64,000 nt of DNA from JBBQWZ01 sp038210135 (GCA_038210135.1 JBBQWZ010000025.1:1-64000); one strand, 5' to 3'; positions 34,314-44,259 are shown, counted from the first letter of the stretch. Notes: a model not told the origin generated them from the sequence alone. Numbers and translations are program-made.

Positions 34314-36959
34314 TTACGCGTAAACGAACGAGGAGTCGGCTCCGACTCCGACCCGGATCGTGCCCAGTTTGTTGCCTTCCGCCATGGTCGTCAGGATCTG
34401 GCGGGAAATGGACGGCAACAAAGTGTTGGTCAGGATGTTGTCCACGTTGCGGGCGCCGCTCTCGACTTCCGTGCAACGCTTCGCAATTTCTTCGATCACC
34501 GCGTCGTCATAAACCAGTTCCAGCTTGTGGTTCTGCTTCAAGCGCCGGATGATCTTGCCGAGCTTCAACTTGATGATGATCTTCATCGCCTCGTCTTTGA
34601 TCGGGAAGTACGGAATCACGACCATGCGGCCCAGGAACGCGGGCTTGAAGATTTTGTCGAGTTCCGGCTTCATGGCCTTCACCAGGCCTTCCGGACTCGG
34701 CATGGTCTCTGGATCCGCGACCAACTTCATCAGTGTGTCGGTTGCCGCGTTCGAAGTCAGAATGATGATTGTGTTCTTGAAATCGATTTCGCGGCCTTCG
34801 CCGTCTTCCATCATTCCCTTATCGAAAACCTGGAAGAAGAGCTCCAGTACGTCGGGATGCGCTTTTTCGACCTCGTCAAGCAGTACGACCGAATAGGGCC
34901 GGCGCCGGACGGCCTCGGTGAGCACGCCGCCTTCGCCGTAGCCGACGTATCCGGGAGGCGAACCTTTGAGCGTCGAAACGGTATGCGCTTCCTGGAACTC
35001 CGACATGTTGATCGTGATCATGTTGCGCTCGCCGCCGTACAAAAGATCGGACAGCGCCAATGCGGTTTCCGTCTTGCCGACGCCCGAAGGGCCAACCAGC
35101 ATGAAGACGCCTATCGGTTTGTTCGGATCTTCGAGCCGCGCCTTCGAAGTCTGAATGCGCTGCGTAATGCCTTCGAGGGCATGATCCTGCCCGATGACGC
35201 GCGAGCCGAGATGGCTGGTGAGTTCGAGAATCGTCTTGACCTCGTCCTTCAGCATATTTCCGACAGGAATTCCTGTCCACGCCGCGATCACTTCGCCCAC
35301 GATCTGCGCATCCACGCAGACGCGCATGAGCGGAGTTTCGCCTTGCAGCGCGATCAACTCTCCGTCGAGCTTCTTGGTTTCCGCCTTCAGCGATTCGATT
35401 TCGCCGGCGGTCGGCGCGACTTCGCCTTCCTTCAATTCGCCTTCGAGCCGCGCACGGACTTCGCGCAGCCGCATGACGAGGGTTTTTTCTTTTTCAAAAC
35501 GCGCACCCAAGTCGGCGAACTTCGCCTCGACGTCCGTTTTCTCAATGTCGATTTCGGCGATCCGTTCGGAATGATCCGCCCCGGTCTGCGTTTCGCGATT
35601 CAGGACGCGCGCCTGTACGGCGAGATCGTCGATGCGGCGCTGCATATCTTCGAGCGCGGCCGGAATCGCATTCTGACCGAGCGCCAAGCGCGCGCAGGCC
35701 GTGTCCAGAACGCTGACCGCCTTATCCGGCAGTTGGCGGCCGGCGATGTAGCGGTGCGAGAAGCGTACAGCCGAGGCGAGTCCTTCGTCGAGAATGCGCA
35801 CATTGTGGTGCTTCTCGAGCGCTCCGGTAATGCCGCGCAACATCACCGCACAGGTCAATTCATCCGGCTCGTCTATTTTGACGACTTGGAAACGGCGGGC
35901 GAGGGCCGGATCCTTTTCGAAGTATTTCTTGTACTCGCTCCAGGTCGTTGCAGCAATCGTACGCAGTTCGCCGCGGGCGAGGGCGGGCTTCAAAAGGTTC
36001 GCCGCATCGCCCTGCCCTGCGGCCCCGCCAGCGCCAATCATGGTGTGCGCTTCGTCGATGAACAGGATGATGGGCGTGGGCGACGACTTCACTTCTTCGA
36101 TCAGGCCCTTCAGCCGATTCTCGAATTCGCCCTTGATTCCGGCGCCGGCCTGCAGCATCGCCAGATCGAGCGAGCGGAGGGTAACGTTTTTCAGCGGCGG
36201 CGGGACATCGCCCTGCGCAATGCGCAACGCGAAGCCTTCGACGACGGCCGTCTTTCCGACGCCCGCTTCACCGGTGAGAATCGGATTGTTTTGCCGGCGG
36301 CGCATCAGGATGTCGATGATCTGCCGGACTTCCTTGTCGCGGCCGAGGACGTTGTCGATCTTGCCCTTCCGCGCGTTGGCGGTCATGTCCACCGTGTATG
36401 CATCGAGGTTCGGCGTTTTGCCGCCTGCCTTTTTCGGAGCTTCGCCAGGAGCACCGGCTTCCTCTTCTGCTCCGAAGTCGTCGTCCTCCGAGGATCCGGC
36501 AACGATCTTGCTGAACTCCTTCTTGAAGACTTCGACTTGAATTTTTTGCAGTTCCTTCGAGAATTCACGCACGATGCGCGCGAGTTCTTCGGTGGCAAGC
36601 AGAGCCAGAAGGACATGGCCGGTGCGAATTCGCTCCGCACCGAAATCGATGGAGCCGATGGTCCACGCCTCGGTCAGCATCTTCACGACCGTCGGCGAGA
36701 AAGCGGGCGTGCGCGCGTTACCGGTTTTCAGCTTGTCGAGGCTACGCTCAATTTCCTTCTGCAGGCGGCCTCCATCTACCCCGAACTGGTGCAGCACTTT
36801 TGCCACATCGCTATCGGGCAGATCCAGCATCTTCAGAAGAAAATGCTCGACCTCGATGTCGTAATGGGTACGCGATAGACAGAGTCCAGCGGCACCCTCG
36901 AGCGTTCCGCGCGTCGCGTCGTTCAATTTGCCGATTAGGCTTTTCAGGTTCACACTCAT
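34314..36959 (-). CDS. clpV: T6SS sheath-recycling AAA+ ATPase ClpV (TssH)
   Basis: 881 residues. ClpV disassembles the contracted TssB-TssC sheath. The N-terminal Clp repeat domain (about 1-150, LIGKLNDATRGTLEGAAGLCL) is typical of ClpV. The first AAA+ module has Walker A GEAGVGKT and Walker B LFIDEAHTMIGAGG; the second has GPSGVGKTETALAL, the pore loop GYVGYGEGG, and VVLLDEVEKAHPDV. A charged Glu/Ala-rich linker (about 155-185) follows the N domain. It lies between tssG and vgrG. Confidence 0.97.
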   Translation of the reverse strand: MSVNLKSLIGKLNDATRGTLEGAAGLCLSRTHYDIEVEHFLLKMLDLPDSDVAKVLHQFGVDGGRLQKEIERSLDKLKTGNARTPAFSPTVVKMLTEAWTIGSIDFGAERIRTGHVLLALLATEELARIVREFSKELQKIQVEVFKKEFSKIVAGSSEDDDFGAEEEAGAPGEAPKKAGGKTPNLDAYTVDMTANARKGKIDNVLGRDKEVRQIIDILMRRRQNNPILTGEAGVGKTAVVEGFALRIAQGDVPPPLKNVTLRSLDLAMLQAGAGIKGEFENRLKGLIEEVKSSPTPIILFIDEAHTMIGAGGAAGQGDAANLLKPALARGELRTIAATTWSEYKKYFEKDPALARRFQVVKIDEPDELTCAVMLRGITGALEKHHNVRILDEGLASAVRFSHRYIAGRQLPDKAVSVLDTACARLALGQNAIPAALEDMQRRIDDLAVQARVLNRETQTGADHSERIAEIDIEKTDVEAKFADLGARFEKEKTLVMRLREVRARLEGELKEGEVAPTAGEIESLKAETKKLDGELIALQGETPLMRVCVDAQIVGEVIAAWTGIPVGNMLKDEVKTILELTSHLGSRVIGQDHALEGITQRIQTSKARLEDPNKPIGVFMLVGPSGVGKTETALALSDLLYGGERNMITINMSEFQEAHTVSTLKGSPPGYVGYGEGGVLTEAVRRRPYSVVLLDEVEKAHPDVLELFFQVFDKGMMEDGEGREIDFKNTIIILTSNAATDTLMKLVADPETMPSPEGLVKAMKPELDKIFKPAFLGRMVVIPYFPIKDEAMKIIIKLKLGKIIRRLKQNHKLELVYDDAVIEEIAKRCTEVESGARNVDNILTNTLLPSISRQILTTMAEGNKLGTIRVGVGADSSFVYA

Positions 36960-36991
36960 GGCAACCTCAACTTTTCCGTTCTAAATTGTAT

Positions 36992-38185
36992 CTATTGCAA
37001 CTGCAAGATCGTATCACTCGCGTCTTCTAGCCGGGGCGCCGTTTTCACCCAACTCGTCCAGCCCAGTTGCGGGGCCTGTTCGTCCGTCAACGCGATACCA
37101 CCCAGCCGGCTGCTTCCAAGCTCGCAGGCCGGAACTTCATTCTTCGCAAGAACTAACTGGACTTCAAAATCGAATTCGCTGCGCGCAAAAAACCGCGTCA
37201 TCGCTTTCAGCGGTTCCCAGCCGCTTCCATTGGGAAGGAAATCCCGATACTGCTCGAGCGTCAAGGGGCCGAGCTGGATCCGTACGCTGGATTGCTGATC
37301 CCAGATTTCGTCGCCCACGATGGCGCCGATTCCCAACTGCTCCGAGAGCGTATTTCCGCGTTCAAACTGGAATTGCGTCGGCTCATCAAGCCGGTGCCAG
37401 GCACCGACGAATTGCTCGACCTGAACGGGCACGTCGAAGTAATCCCACAAGATCTGCTGGAGGGCTGTAGCGGAGCGCGGCTGCAGAGAGAGTAGGCCGG
37501 AATAGAACAAAAGGGAGTCGTCTTCGACGGCCGGCTCCCCATTTTCTTTTCGCGCCAAGCGTCGCGCGAGCCCCGGCGACCCGAGCCCGATCAGGTCCAT
37601 CAGATGATGCGAAAACCGGTCACGCTCGCCACGTTCGTAGGCAATCGTAAAACGGTATTTCTCCCACGCCTGATAGAACAGCGAGATCATCCGGTGGTTG
37701 AAAATATCAAGGAATGACGCCAGCGCGCGATCGCGCTCGCGCAGGCGCTGGACCAGCATTTCCGTGTAATAAAGCGGCAGCAAACCGGATGGGCCGGTGA
37801 GACCCATGAAGTTCACCACCATCACGGGAATGTTCGTCGGAGGCGGCGGCTTCCGGCCCGTTGGCGGCAGTTCACCCGGACGCAGAGGCCATAAAACGGT
37901 TTGAATCTGACTGGCCGGAAACGGAAAAGAGTTATGCGCGGCGAAGCGCAGGACTTCACGCGAGGGCGCGACAAAGCGGCCGATCGGGCTGCGCTCCGGC
38001 GACAGGCGTTCGAACAGGCGCACCGCTTGAAAGAAGCGGAATTCCTGCGGTACCGTCCGCAGAAGATTCTCCACGGCGTGATAGCGCGACGGCGACAAAG
38101 CGATCGCCTCCGCAATCTCCGGAGGCAACACTTCGGCGTCGGCCGCAACTACATCAAGATCGTCCGTCCGGCTCTCGGGGGCCAT
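36992..38185 (-). CDS. tssG: T6SS baseplate protein TssG
   Basis: 397 residues. TssG forms the wedge with TssE, TssF and TssK. The family pattern is visible in PQEFRFFQAVRLFERLSP, FPASQIQTV, VNFMGLTGPSGLLPLYYTE, LASFLDIFNHRMISLFYQAWEKY, and LTLEQYRDFLPNG near the C-terminus. Its start overlaps the end of tssF by 37 bases, so the two are probably coupled. The first 30 residues are less conserved, and a later start is possible. Confidence 0.95.
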   Translation of the reverse strand: MAPESRTDDLDVVAADAEVLPPEIAEAIALSPSRYHAVENLLRTVPQEFRFFQAVRLFERLSPERSPIGRFVAPSREVLRFAAHNSFPFPASQIQTVLWPLRPGELPPTGRKPPPPTNIPVMVVNFMGLTGPSGLLPLYYTEMLVQRLRERDRALASFLDIFNHRMISLFYQAWEKYRFTIAYERGERDRFSHHLMDLIGLGSPGLARRLARKENGEPAVEDDSLLFYSGLLSLQPRSATALQQILWDYFDVPVQVEQFVGAWHRLDEPTQFQFERGNTLSEQLGIGAIVGDEIWDQQSSVRIQLGPLTLEQYRDFLPNGSGWEPLKAMTRFFARSEFDFEVQLVLAKNEVPACELGSSRLGGIALTDEQAPQLGWTSWVKTAPRLEDASDTILQLQ

Positions 38186-39990
38186 TCCTTGACGAGTTCC
38201 TTTCTCTGCTTGGTTCGCACGGCGAGTTGGCTGAAACTATTCAGGGTCGCGTAATGACCTAGAAAATTTTCGAGTACCGACGCAAACAGAAAGACGCCTC
38301 CGCCGACAAATAGCTCCTCGTCAAATTCAATTTCGACTCTGGTCCCGCGGGCGAAAGAAATTCCATTCTCCGAAATCAGCCGGGTAAAGTGACGGCGGCT
38401 GTGGAGAGCCGTGATCCCGTCAATATGCTTCTCTGAAAATGCCGTGCCGGTGAAATTGTAGAGCTTAAGAATCTCCTGCAGCGACTCTTTACCTTCGCTC
38501 ACGAGTGACAAATAGTTCAGCGATAAGTGCGAAATCAGCCGCCAAAAAGAACTGCGGCCAACCGGCGGTCGAATCGGATTGGTTGGCTTGCGGAGGGCCA
38601 CGATCCGCTTGATGGCGACACCGGACTCGAGCTGGAAATCTCCTGCTTCGTTGCCAAACGGCAGCTTGGCCGGAAGGTCGCGATTCGTGCATGTGGTCCG
38701 CACTGTCAGCGTGTCCGCATCCGGTTTCACCGGCCGGGTTGACAGGTCAACCATCGACAGGTAGACCTCGGTACCGTCGTCGTTCTTGCGTCCCGAAGGA
38801 CGGCGGCTGGCCATCCAAAATGTCTGCTTGCGGTCCTTGATCGTGGCGTGGCGGTACGAATAAAAGGGCTCGAACCGCATCACATCGCTATTCTGCGGAT
38901 TGATGCTGACCACTTCGTCCACCGAGAATACTTCGGTCGCATTCGGACGCCGGATATCGGGAACGATCGGATACTCGTACTTGCGCTGATCGAGCATGAT
39001 CGGTTCCGCGGTCTGCGGAAAGAGGTTGATCACCGGCGACGCATTCAGCCGGAAGGTACGGTCGGAAATCCCCAGCTCGAGAATCTGGCGCCGATCACTC
39101 TGCTCGAATTGGGTGATGAGAAACACGATTTCCATCCGGTTCTTGAAGTTGCTCGCGGCGAGCGCTTCGAGACCCGTGAGGTCAAAAAAGAAGAATTTCT
39201 CCGGAAAAGCGAAATACTCCTGGAGAATGCGATACCCGAGGAAGGAGCGGCGCGGGAAAGGCAGCAGTCCCTCGCCCTCTTCAAACCCCACCGGGCGCAG
39301 CGCTTCCGGACGCAGAACGATGGGCCGGACCTTCGACATCGGAGTCGGGTCGCGAACGAGAATCTGGGCCAGATTGCAATTTAACAGCTCGTACAGGCCG
39401 TGGACCACGTTGCTTTCACCGGCCAGGTGAATGCGCAAGGTATCCATCTTGAGCTTTGAAATCTCAACTTCCGCCGGACCACGCAATTCGAAGCGAACCG
39501 CTACCGAAGCTTCGAGCGATTTCACCGGCGGCGCCAGCCGGTCCGGCGTGGTCCACTGTCCACCAGTGACCGTCAGCGGCCACACGGTGGTGTCGTAACA
39601 GGTCTGGAACTGGCACGGAACTCCGCCGACTGTATCCGAACTCAGTTTCGATCCGCGGACCACTTTCTGCGGAGTTGTCACGCCGCCTTTTTCGGCATCC
39701 AGGTGGAACTGTACGATCGACGCCGACGGGATGGGCCGCACGTAATGCGGGTACACGATGCTTAACAGCGCTTCCGTGATCTCCGGAAACTCGTCGTCGA
39801 TCTTAAGGTGGACGCGCGCAGCGAGCAGCGCGAAGGCTTCCATCAGCCGCTCGACATGCGGATCCTCGCACTTGTCCGGCTCGAGCAGCAGGCGCGCAGC
39901 GACGCGCGGGTATTTGTCGGCAAAGTCCGCGCCCATCTGGCGCAGGAAATTGAGTTCGCGTTCGTAATAAAGAAGCAGGTCGTCACGCAT
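38149..39990 (-). CDS. tssF: T6SS baseplate protein TssF
   Basis: 613 residues. TssF is a core wedge component. The N-terminus MRDDLLLYYERELNFLRQ and the following DKYPRVAARLLLE, DPHVERLMEAFALLAARV and LLSIVYPHYVRPIPS are diagnostic. ATG 39990 is chosen because GGGGG lies about 7-11 bases upstream; the TTG at 40011 would add seven residues absent from relatives. It lies between tssE and tssG in the usual order. Confidence 0.96.
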   Translation of the reverse strand: MRDDLLLYYERELNFLRQMGADFADKYPRVAARLLLEPDKCEDPHVERLMEAFALLAARVHLKIDDEFPEITEALLSIVYPHYVRPIPSASIVQFHLDAEKGGVTTPQKVVRGSKLSSDTVGGVPCQFQTCYDTTVWPLTVTGGQWTTPDRLAPPVKSLEASVAVRFELRGPAEVEISKLKMDTLRIHLAGESNVVHGLYELLNCNLAQILVRDPTPMSKVRPIVLRPEALRPVGFEEGEGLLPFPRRSFLGYRILQEYFAFPEKFFFFDLTGLEALAASNFKNRMEIVFLITQFEQSDRRQILELGISDRTFRLNASPVINLFPQTAEPIMLDQRKYEYPIVPDIRRPNATEVFSVDEVVSINPQNSDVMRFEPFYSYRHATIKDRKQTFWMASRRPSGRKNDDGTEVYLSMVDLSTRPVKPDADTLTVRTTCTNRDLPAKLPFGNEAGDFQLESGVAIKRIVALRKPTNPIRPPVGRSSFWRLISHLSLNYLSLVSEGKESLQEILKLYNFTGTAFSEKHIDGITALHSRRHFTRLISENGISFARGTRVEIEFDEELFVGGGVFLFASVLENFLGHYATLNSFSQLAVRTKQRKELVKEWPPRAGRTILM

Positions 39991-40058
39991 GGCGTGGCCC
40001 CCGTTGCGCAATCAGCCGGCCCGATGTTCCGGTTCGCTGGTACGTCTTCAAGCTGCTT

Positions 40059-40550
40059 CTAGGTCCCTTCGCCTTTGACCTGATATTCACCGCTCATCAT
40101 TTGATAAACAGTATCAAACGACACGCGCTCGGGTGCCGGGTCCATCATCAGCAGGCCTTCGATGCCGAAATTTAACGTGCGGTTCGTCGCCGTGGGCTCG
40201 TTTTTGAGAAGAACCTTAACTTGTTTCAGGCGCGGCTCAAAAAAAGTGATGCATTCGCCGAGCGATCGCAGCAGCTTGTTCCGATCCCGATTATTCATGA
40301 CGGACATGGCGGTGAAGTCCGGAAGCCCGTAGTTGAACACGCTTTTCTGCAACTCCGGGAATTCATCCCCGGCAGCTTCTGGATTTCGTCGCGTGTTCAG
40401 CAGCCATTCGAGGTCGCGGCGAACATTTCGCTTGAGCAGCGCGACGGCTTCCCGACGGGTCGCGGGATGCTTCACGTCGTCGTCGATCAGGCGGTCGATG
40501 AGCGACTGCGTGACCAGATCTGTTGGAGTATTTCGAGAGTCCTGCGCCAT
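40059..40550 (-). CDS. tssE: T6SS baseplate protein TssE (gp25-like)
   Basis: 163 residues. Homologous to phage T4 gp25, which starts sheath polymerisation. The gp25 domain (about 35-150) shows VRRDLEWLLNTRR, VFNYGLPDFTAMS and ITFFEPRLKQVKV. ATG 40550 has AGGTGG just upstream; GTG 40553 is immediately adjacent. It follows tagJ and precedes tssF. Confidence 0.95.
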   Translation of the reverse strand: MAQDSRNTPTDLVTQSLIDRLIDDDVKHPATRREAVALLKRNVRRDLEWLLNTRRNPEAAGDEFPELQKSVFNYGLPDFTAMSVMNNRDRNKLLRSLGECITFFEPRLKQVKVLLKNEPTATNRTLNFGIEGLLMMDPAPERVSFDTVYQMMSGEYQVKGEGT

Positions 40551-40716
40551 CACCCACCTGCTAGAAGCTTCGTTGTCTCGGCCGCGGAACGAATTCCGCG
40601 TTGCAGAATCGGGCGGCTTCCAGCGCGTCTTCGACGCCAGCTAACCAGAGACGGCAACCAACGGAATATGGCCGCGCGGTTTCTCTCATGGGAGAAGCTC
40701 CACGCGGCGGGGATGA

Positions 40717-41457
40717 TCAGGCTTCCGCAGCCGGTTCCGATTCCGCGGAATTAAATTCCACGGTCCGCAGTTCGAGGATCGGCACGTCTTCGCCGTCGAT
40801 GAGGAAAGTCCGCTGCCCATACGGTAACGCGTCTTCCCCTTCCGGCTCCCATACCGTCATTCGCCCCAGACGCACATTGCCGTCTGCATGTTTGTAACTG
40901 AACGGCGAAATTACCGGCAGCAGGATTTCACCCAGCTCTTTTTCTTTGAAGGCAGGTCCGGTTCGCACCAGCGCCTGCGACCAGATCAGATCGCGTAGTC
41001 GCGCCGGTTTCTGAATTTCAATCTTCTCGATGTGAGCGAACGGCATCCACATGTAGGCGCCGGCCGTAAACATCTCCAGCCGCCTGCCGATCCTCGGATC
41101 CGCATCCTCAATCGAGGTGAATGGCTTCGTGACGCCATCCACACCAGTCCAAGTGCCACCGCGGTTGTCCTCGGGCACTTCTCCGGCTGGATACTCTTTT
41201 TTCTCGAAGAGCTCATGCCGCTGGCGGTCAGCGTGAAGCGCCGATCGATACAGCATCGCTCCTAAATCGGTGTTCTTATTCTCGCCGGCCAAAATGTTCA
41301 AGTGCTTTGCCGCGCGCTCCCAATCGCCCGCAAAGCAAAGCAGCTCGAACAGAAACGTACGGCGCCGGGCGTCACCCGGGTTGTCCCGGACTTCGACGCC
41401 CAGCGCCTTGATCGCTTCATCTAATTGACCGGCCTGATACAGTTCCCTGGATGTCAT
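40717..41457 (-). CDS. tagJ: T6SS accessory protein TagJ (ImpE/SciE family)
   Basis: 246 residues. ImpE-family proteins bind the sheath protein TssB and modulate ClpV recycling in some systems. The N-terminal helical repeats (LYQAGQLDEAIKALGVEVRDNPGD, RTFLFELLCFAGDWERAAKHL, given here only as landmarks) and the C-terminal domain (WMPFAHIEKIEIQKPARLRD, LPVISPFSYKH) match the family. It lies between hcp and tssE, as in other T6SS clusters with FHA and kinase control. Confidence 0.92.
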   Translation of the reverse strand: MTSRELYQAGQLDEAIKALGVEVRDNPGDARRRTFLFELLCFAGDWERAAKHLNILAGENKNTDLGAMLYRSALHADRQRHELFEKKEYPAGEVPEDNRGGTWTGVDGVTKPFTSIEDADPRIGRRLEMFTAGAYMWMPFAHIEKIEIQKPARLRDLIWSQALVRTGPAFKEKELGEILLPVISPFSYKHADGNVRLGRMTVWEPEGEDALPYGQRTFLIDGEDVPILELRTVEFNSAESEPAAEA

Positions 41458-41481
41458 GGGACCTCAGGCTCTCGCTTTGGA

Positions 41482-41967
41482 TTAGACGGACTTGTTCGCC
41501 TTCAAGTCGTAGCCGGCCTTGATCGCTCCACCGAGCGAACCATCAGCCTTCTGCTCCTTGTACTCGATTTCCATCTTGGCGTAGTTCATGGAAATCTGTT
41601 CGGTCGCCATTACCGCGCCCTGGCTTCCGCCGGTCTGGTAGGACGAAACCATCATGTCCGTGAAGGTGTACTTCAGGAACTCCTGCTGCTCCTTACCGGC
41701 CTTGCGGCAGACCAGCGTGGCCTTCTTGATGTGTTCGCCAGTGGCGCACGCAAGCAACAACTTCGGTGCCGCTTTGTTCACGGTCATCACGAAGTGGAAG
41801 TCCTGCATGCTCACTTTGCCTGCACCACCGCCACCGCCACCGGCGTGCGAACCAGCGTTCGACTCGCCCCAGGACCACGATAAAACATCGATGTCGCCCT
41901 TGTGCTTGCTATCTTGGCTTTCACCTTCAATGCCATCAATCTTCAAGAAATAATCTACAGCTGCCAT
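41482..41967 (-). CDS. hcp: T6SS tube protein Hcp
   Basis: 161 residues, close to the usual size. Hcp hexamers form the inner tube and chaperone small effectors. The start AAVDYFLKIDGIEGES, the middle FHFVMTVNKAAPKLLLACATG and EQISMNYAKMEIEY are family landmarks. A loop of six glycines (AGGGGGGAG, about residues 42-50) is longer than in many Hcps. The strong position between tssC and tagJ suggests high expression from the tssB promoter. Confidence 0.96.
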   Translation of the reverse strand: MAAVDYFLKIDGIEGESQDSKHKGDIDVLSWSWGESNAGSHAGGGGGGAGKVSMQDFHFVMTVNKAAPKLLLACATGEHIKKATLVCRKAGKEQQEFLKYTFTDMMVSSYQTGGSQGAVMATEQISMNYAKMEIEYKEQKADGSLGGAIKAGYDLKANKSV

Positions 41968-42016
41968 ATTGGCCTCCTTGTCTTAATACGCGCGTTCGGC
42001 GAAAAAAGGGATCAAT

Positions 42017-43510
42017 TTACTTACGGGCCGATGCCGGAAGTTCCGCTACCAGGCGCAACGACACCGACAGCTCATCCAGCTGGAAGTGAGGCCGCAAAAA
42101 TGCTACTGCGCGGTACGCACCCGGCTTCCCGGGAATCTCCGCCACCTGAATCGACGCCTCACGCAAAGGATGCGAAGCCTTCACCGACGGCGAAGCGGTG
42201 TCATCCGGCGTGACGTAATTCTGAATCCACTGATTGAGCCAGCGTTCACAATCCGTTCGCGACATGAAGCTGCCGAGTTTGTCTCGCATCATCGACTTGA
42301 GGTAGTGCGCGAAGCGGGAGACCGCGAAAATATACGGCAATTGGGTGGACAAACGCGCGTTCGCGTTGGCCGCGTCCTTGTCATACAACTTTGCCTTCTG
42401 CGAGCTCTGCACGCTGAAGAAGGCCGCGTAGTCGGTGCCTTTGCAATGGACCAGCGGGATGAAGCCGAGATCCGCCAGTTCTTTTTCACGGCGGTCCGTG
42501 ATCGGAACTTCGGTCGGGCACTTCATCGCGATATCGCCTTCATCGGTATAGAAGTTGTGAACCGGCAAGCCCTCGACCAGACCGCCGCCTTCCACTCCGC
42601 GAATGGCCGCGCACCAGCCGTGCAGTGCGAAGGCGTTGGTCAGCCGAGCTCCGAGAGCCCATGCCGCATTGCCCCACAAATACTTGCCGTGCTCGGTTCC
42701 GTCCACGTTCTCTTCGTAGGCGAACGCTTCGATCTGATTGGTGGCTTTGCCGTAGGGCAGGCGCATCAAAATGCGCGGAAGGCACAGACCGACGTAACGG
42801 GAATCCTCGCTCTGGCGGAAGCTCTTCCACTTCGCGTATTCCGTCGTGTCGAAGATCTTGCCGAGATCGCGCGGAGCATCGAGGCTGGTATAGCTATCGA
42901 GATTGAAGAAGTCCGGTCCCGCACCCGTCATGAACGGCGCATGGGCTGCCGCCGCGGTCTGCGAAATACGCTCCAGTAACTCGATGTCTTCCGGTCCCTT
43001 GCCGAATTGGAAGTCGCCGATGAGGCCCGCGAATGGGGCGCCGCCGAAAACTCCGTATTCTTCTTCGTAGACCTTCTTGAACAAGGCGCTTTGGTCAAAT
43101 TCAGGAGCGCGCTGCAGATCGCGCAGCAACTCCTTCTTGTTGACGTTCAGCAACTTGATCTTCAGCATGTCGCTGGTTTCGCTCTGGTCGAGCATGTACT
43201 TCAGCCCGCGCCAGGACGATTCCAGCTTCTGGAACGATTCATGATGCAGAATCTCGTTCAGCTGAATGGAAAGCAAATGGTCGATCTGCGCGATGCGGGC
43301 ATTGATCATGGCCTCCGCATCCTTACTGACCGTCATCGAACCTTCGAGGACGCCCTCGACGAACTGCCTGACCATATCGCGGCCCTTGTCTCGCGCGCCA
43401 TCGCGCGCCAGACGGCCTTCATCTACGATTTGGTCCAGCAAACTGCCGCTTTGTTCGATAACCTGCTCGCTCGCCGCCGGGGAGGCCGCTGCCGCTTTTT
43501 CTTTCGCCAT
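42017..43510 (-). CDS. tssC: T6SS sheath large subunit TssC
   Basis: 497 residues. TssC with TssB builds the contractile sheath. Landmarks are MINARIAQIDHLLSIQLNEIL, FQKLESSWRGLKYML, FGGAPFAGLIGDFQF, FRQSEDSRYVGLCLPRILMRLPYG, and RFAHYLKSMMRDKLGSF in the C-terminal part. It starts 1 base after the tssB stop codon, so the pair is coupled, giving the 1:1 stoichiometry the sheath needs. Confidence 0.97.
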   Translation of the reverse strand: MAKEKAAAASPAASEQVIEQSGSLLDQIVDEGRLARDGARDKGRDMVRQFVEGVLEGSMTVSKDAEAMINARIAQIDHLLSIQLNEILHHESFQKLESSWRGLKYMLDQSETSDMLKIKLLNVNKKELLRDLQRAPEFDQSALFKKVYEEEYGVFGGAPFAGLIGDFQFGKGPEDIELLERISQTAAAAHAPFMTGAGPDFFNLDSYTSLDAPRDLGKIFDTTEYAKWKSFRQSEDSRYVGLCLPRILMRLPYGKATNQIEAFAYEENVDGTEHGKYLWGNAAWALGARLTNAFALHGWCAAIRGVEGGGLVEGLPVHNFYTDEGDIAMKCPTEVPITDRREKELADLGFIPLVHCKGTDYAAFFSVQSSQKAKLYDKDAANANARLSTQLPYIFAVSRFAHYLKSMMRDKLGSFMSRTDCERWLNQWIQNYVTPDDTASPSVKASHPLREASIQVAEIPGKPGAYRAVAFLRPHFQLDELSVSLRLVAELPASARK

Positions 43511-43511
43511 G

Positions 43512-44021
43512 TTAGTTGCCTCCTCCCAATTCGCCCTTTAACTTATCGAGCTTGGCCTTGTCGCCCACCGCATCGAGAAGCATCTCTTCGAGCTTGTCGT
43601 TGCCTTGCAGGCTTCCACGCAAGTCGGACAGTTTCGTACGCAATTCCATCAGTTCCTTCAGCGGCTTCACCTGCATGGCGACATTCTCAGGAGCGAAATC
43701 GTCCAGGCTCTTGAAGTGAAGGTCAATCTTCAGCTGCGGGGCATCCGAATCCTCGCTCAGCTTATTCTCGACGGAATAGGCCAGATGCGGCTTCATTCCA
43801 GCCAGTACGCTGTCGAAGTTGTCCGGCGTGACTTCCGTGAATTTCCGGTCTCGCATGCGCGGCAGTGGTTCGGTTGGCTGACCACTGAAATCTCCGAGCA
43901 CGCCCAGGACGAACGGCAGCTCCTTGATTTCGATGGCGTCGCCGATCTCGACGTCGTAAGTGACCTGGACTCGCGGCGGACGCACCCGGTCCAGTTTGTG
44001 TTGCGTGCTTGCTCTTGCCAT
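43512..44021 (-). CDS. tssB: T6SS sheath small subunit TssB
   Basis: 169 residues, usual length. Landmarks are RVQVTYDVEIGDAIE, LPFVLGVLGDFSG, RKFTEVTPDNFDSVLAGMKPHL and the C-terminal LRGSLQGNDKLEEML. It is the first gene of the long minus-strand T6SS operon and has a good promoter upstream at 44196-44225. Confidence 0.97.
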   Translation of the reverse strand: MARASTQHKLDRVRPPRVQVTYDVEIGDAIEIKELPFVLGVLGDFSGQPTEPLPRMRDRKFTEVTPDNFDSVLAGMKPHLAYSVENKLSEDSDAPQLKIDLHFKSLDDFAPENVAMQVKPLKELMELRTKLSDLRGSLQGNDKLEEMLLDAVGDKAKLDKLKGELGGGN

Positions 44022-44195
44022 ATGCTCCTCAGTCTTCCTTCCCGCCCCTCAACGGAGGCGATCGATCTCAGCTTCCCAGCTCGCTCAAACCCATACCAGC
44101 CTCTTCTGAAGAGGCCGCCGCCGTAGACCGTCCGAGAACGCGCAAAGCCGGAAAAAGGGTGACCGAGCCTTATTGGGCCGGGCACCCGCGAGTGA

Positions 44196-44225
44196 AGTAT
44201 ATCCGCGTCTTCGGAACCGAGTCAA
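44196..44225 (-). promoter_or_regulatory. Candidate housekeeping promoter of the tssB operon
   Basis: On the minus strand, TTGACT (complement of 44220-44225) and TATACT (complement of 44196-44201) are 18 bases apart. The start point would lie near 44188, leaving a leader of about 165 bases before tssB. It is one of the best-matching promoters in the window. No sigma-54 pattern was seen here. Confidence 0.65.
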
Positions 44226-44259
44226 GCCGGATCTTCCCCCTACGGCGCTTTTCTTCAAA

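Noticed and set aside
34302..36878. 858-residue open frame on the plus strand opposite clpV
   Set aside because: It is an exact antisense shadow of clpV, with no recognisable domain and Phe/Arg/His-rich composition typical of reversed GC-rich genes.
44022..44259. Possible sigma-54 promoter upstream of tssB
   Set aside because: No GG-N10-GC pair in the right context; a good TTGACT/TATACT promoter is present instead.
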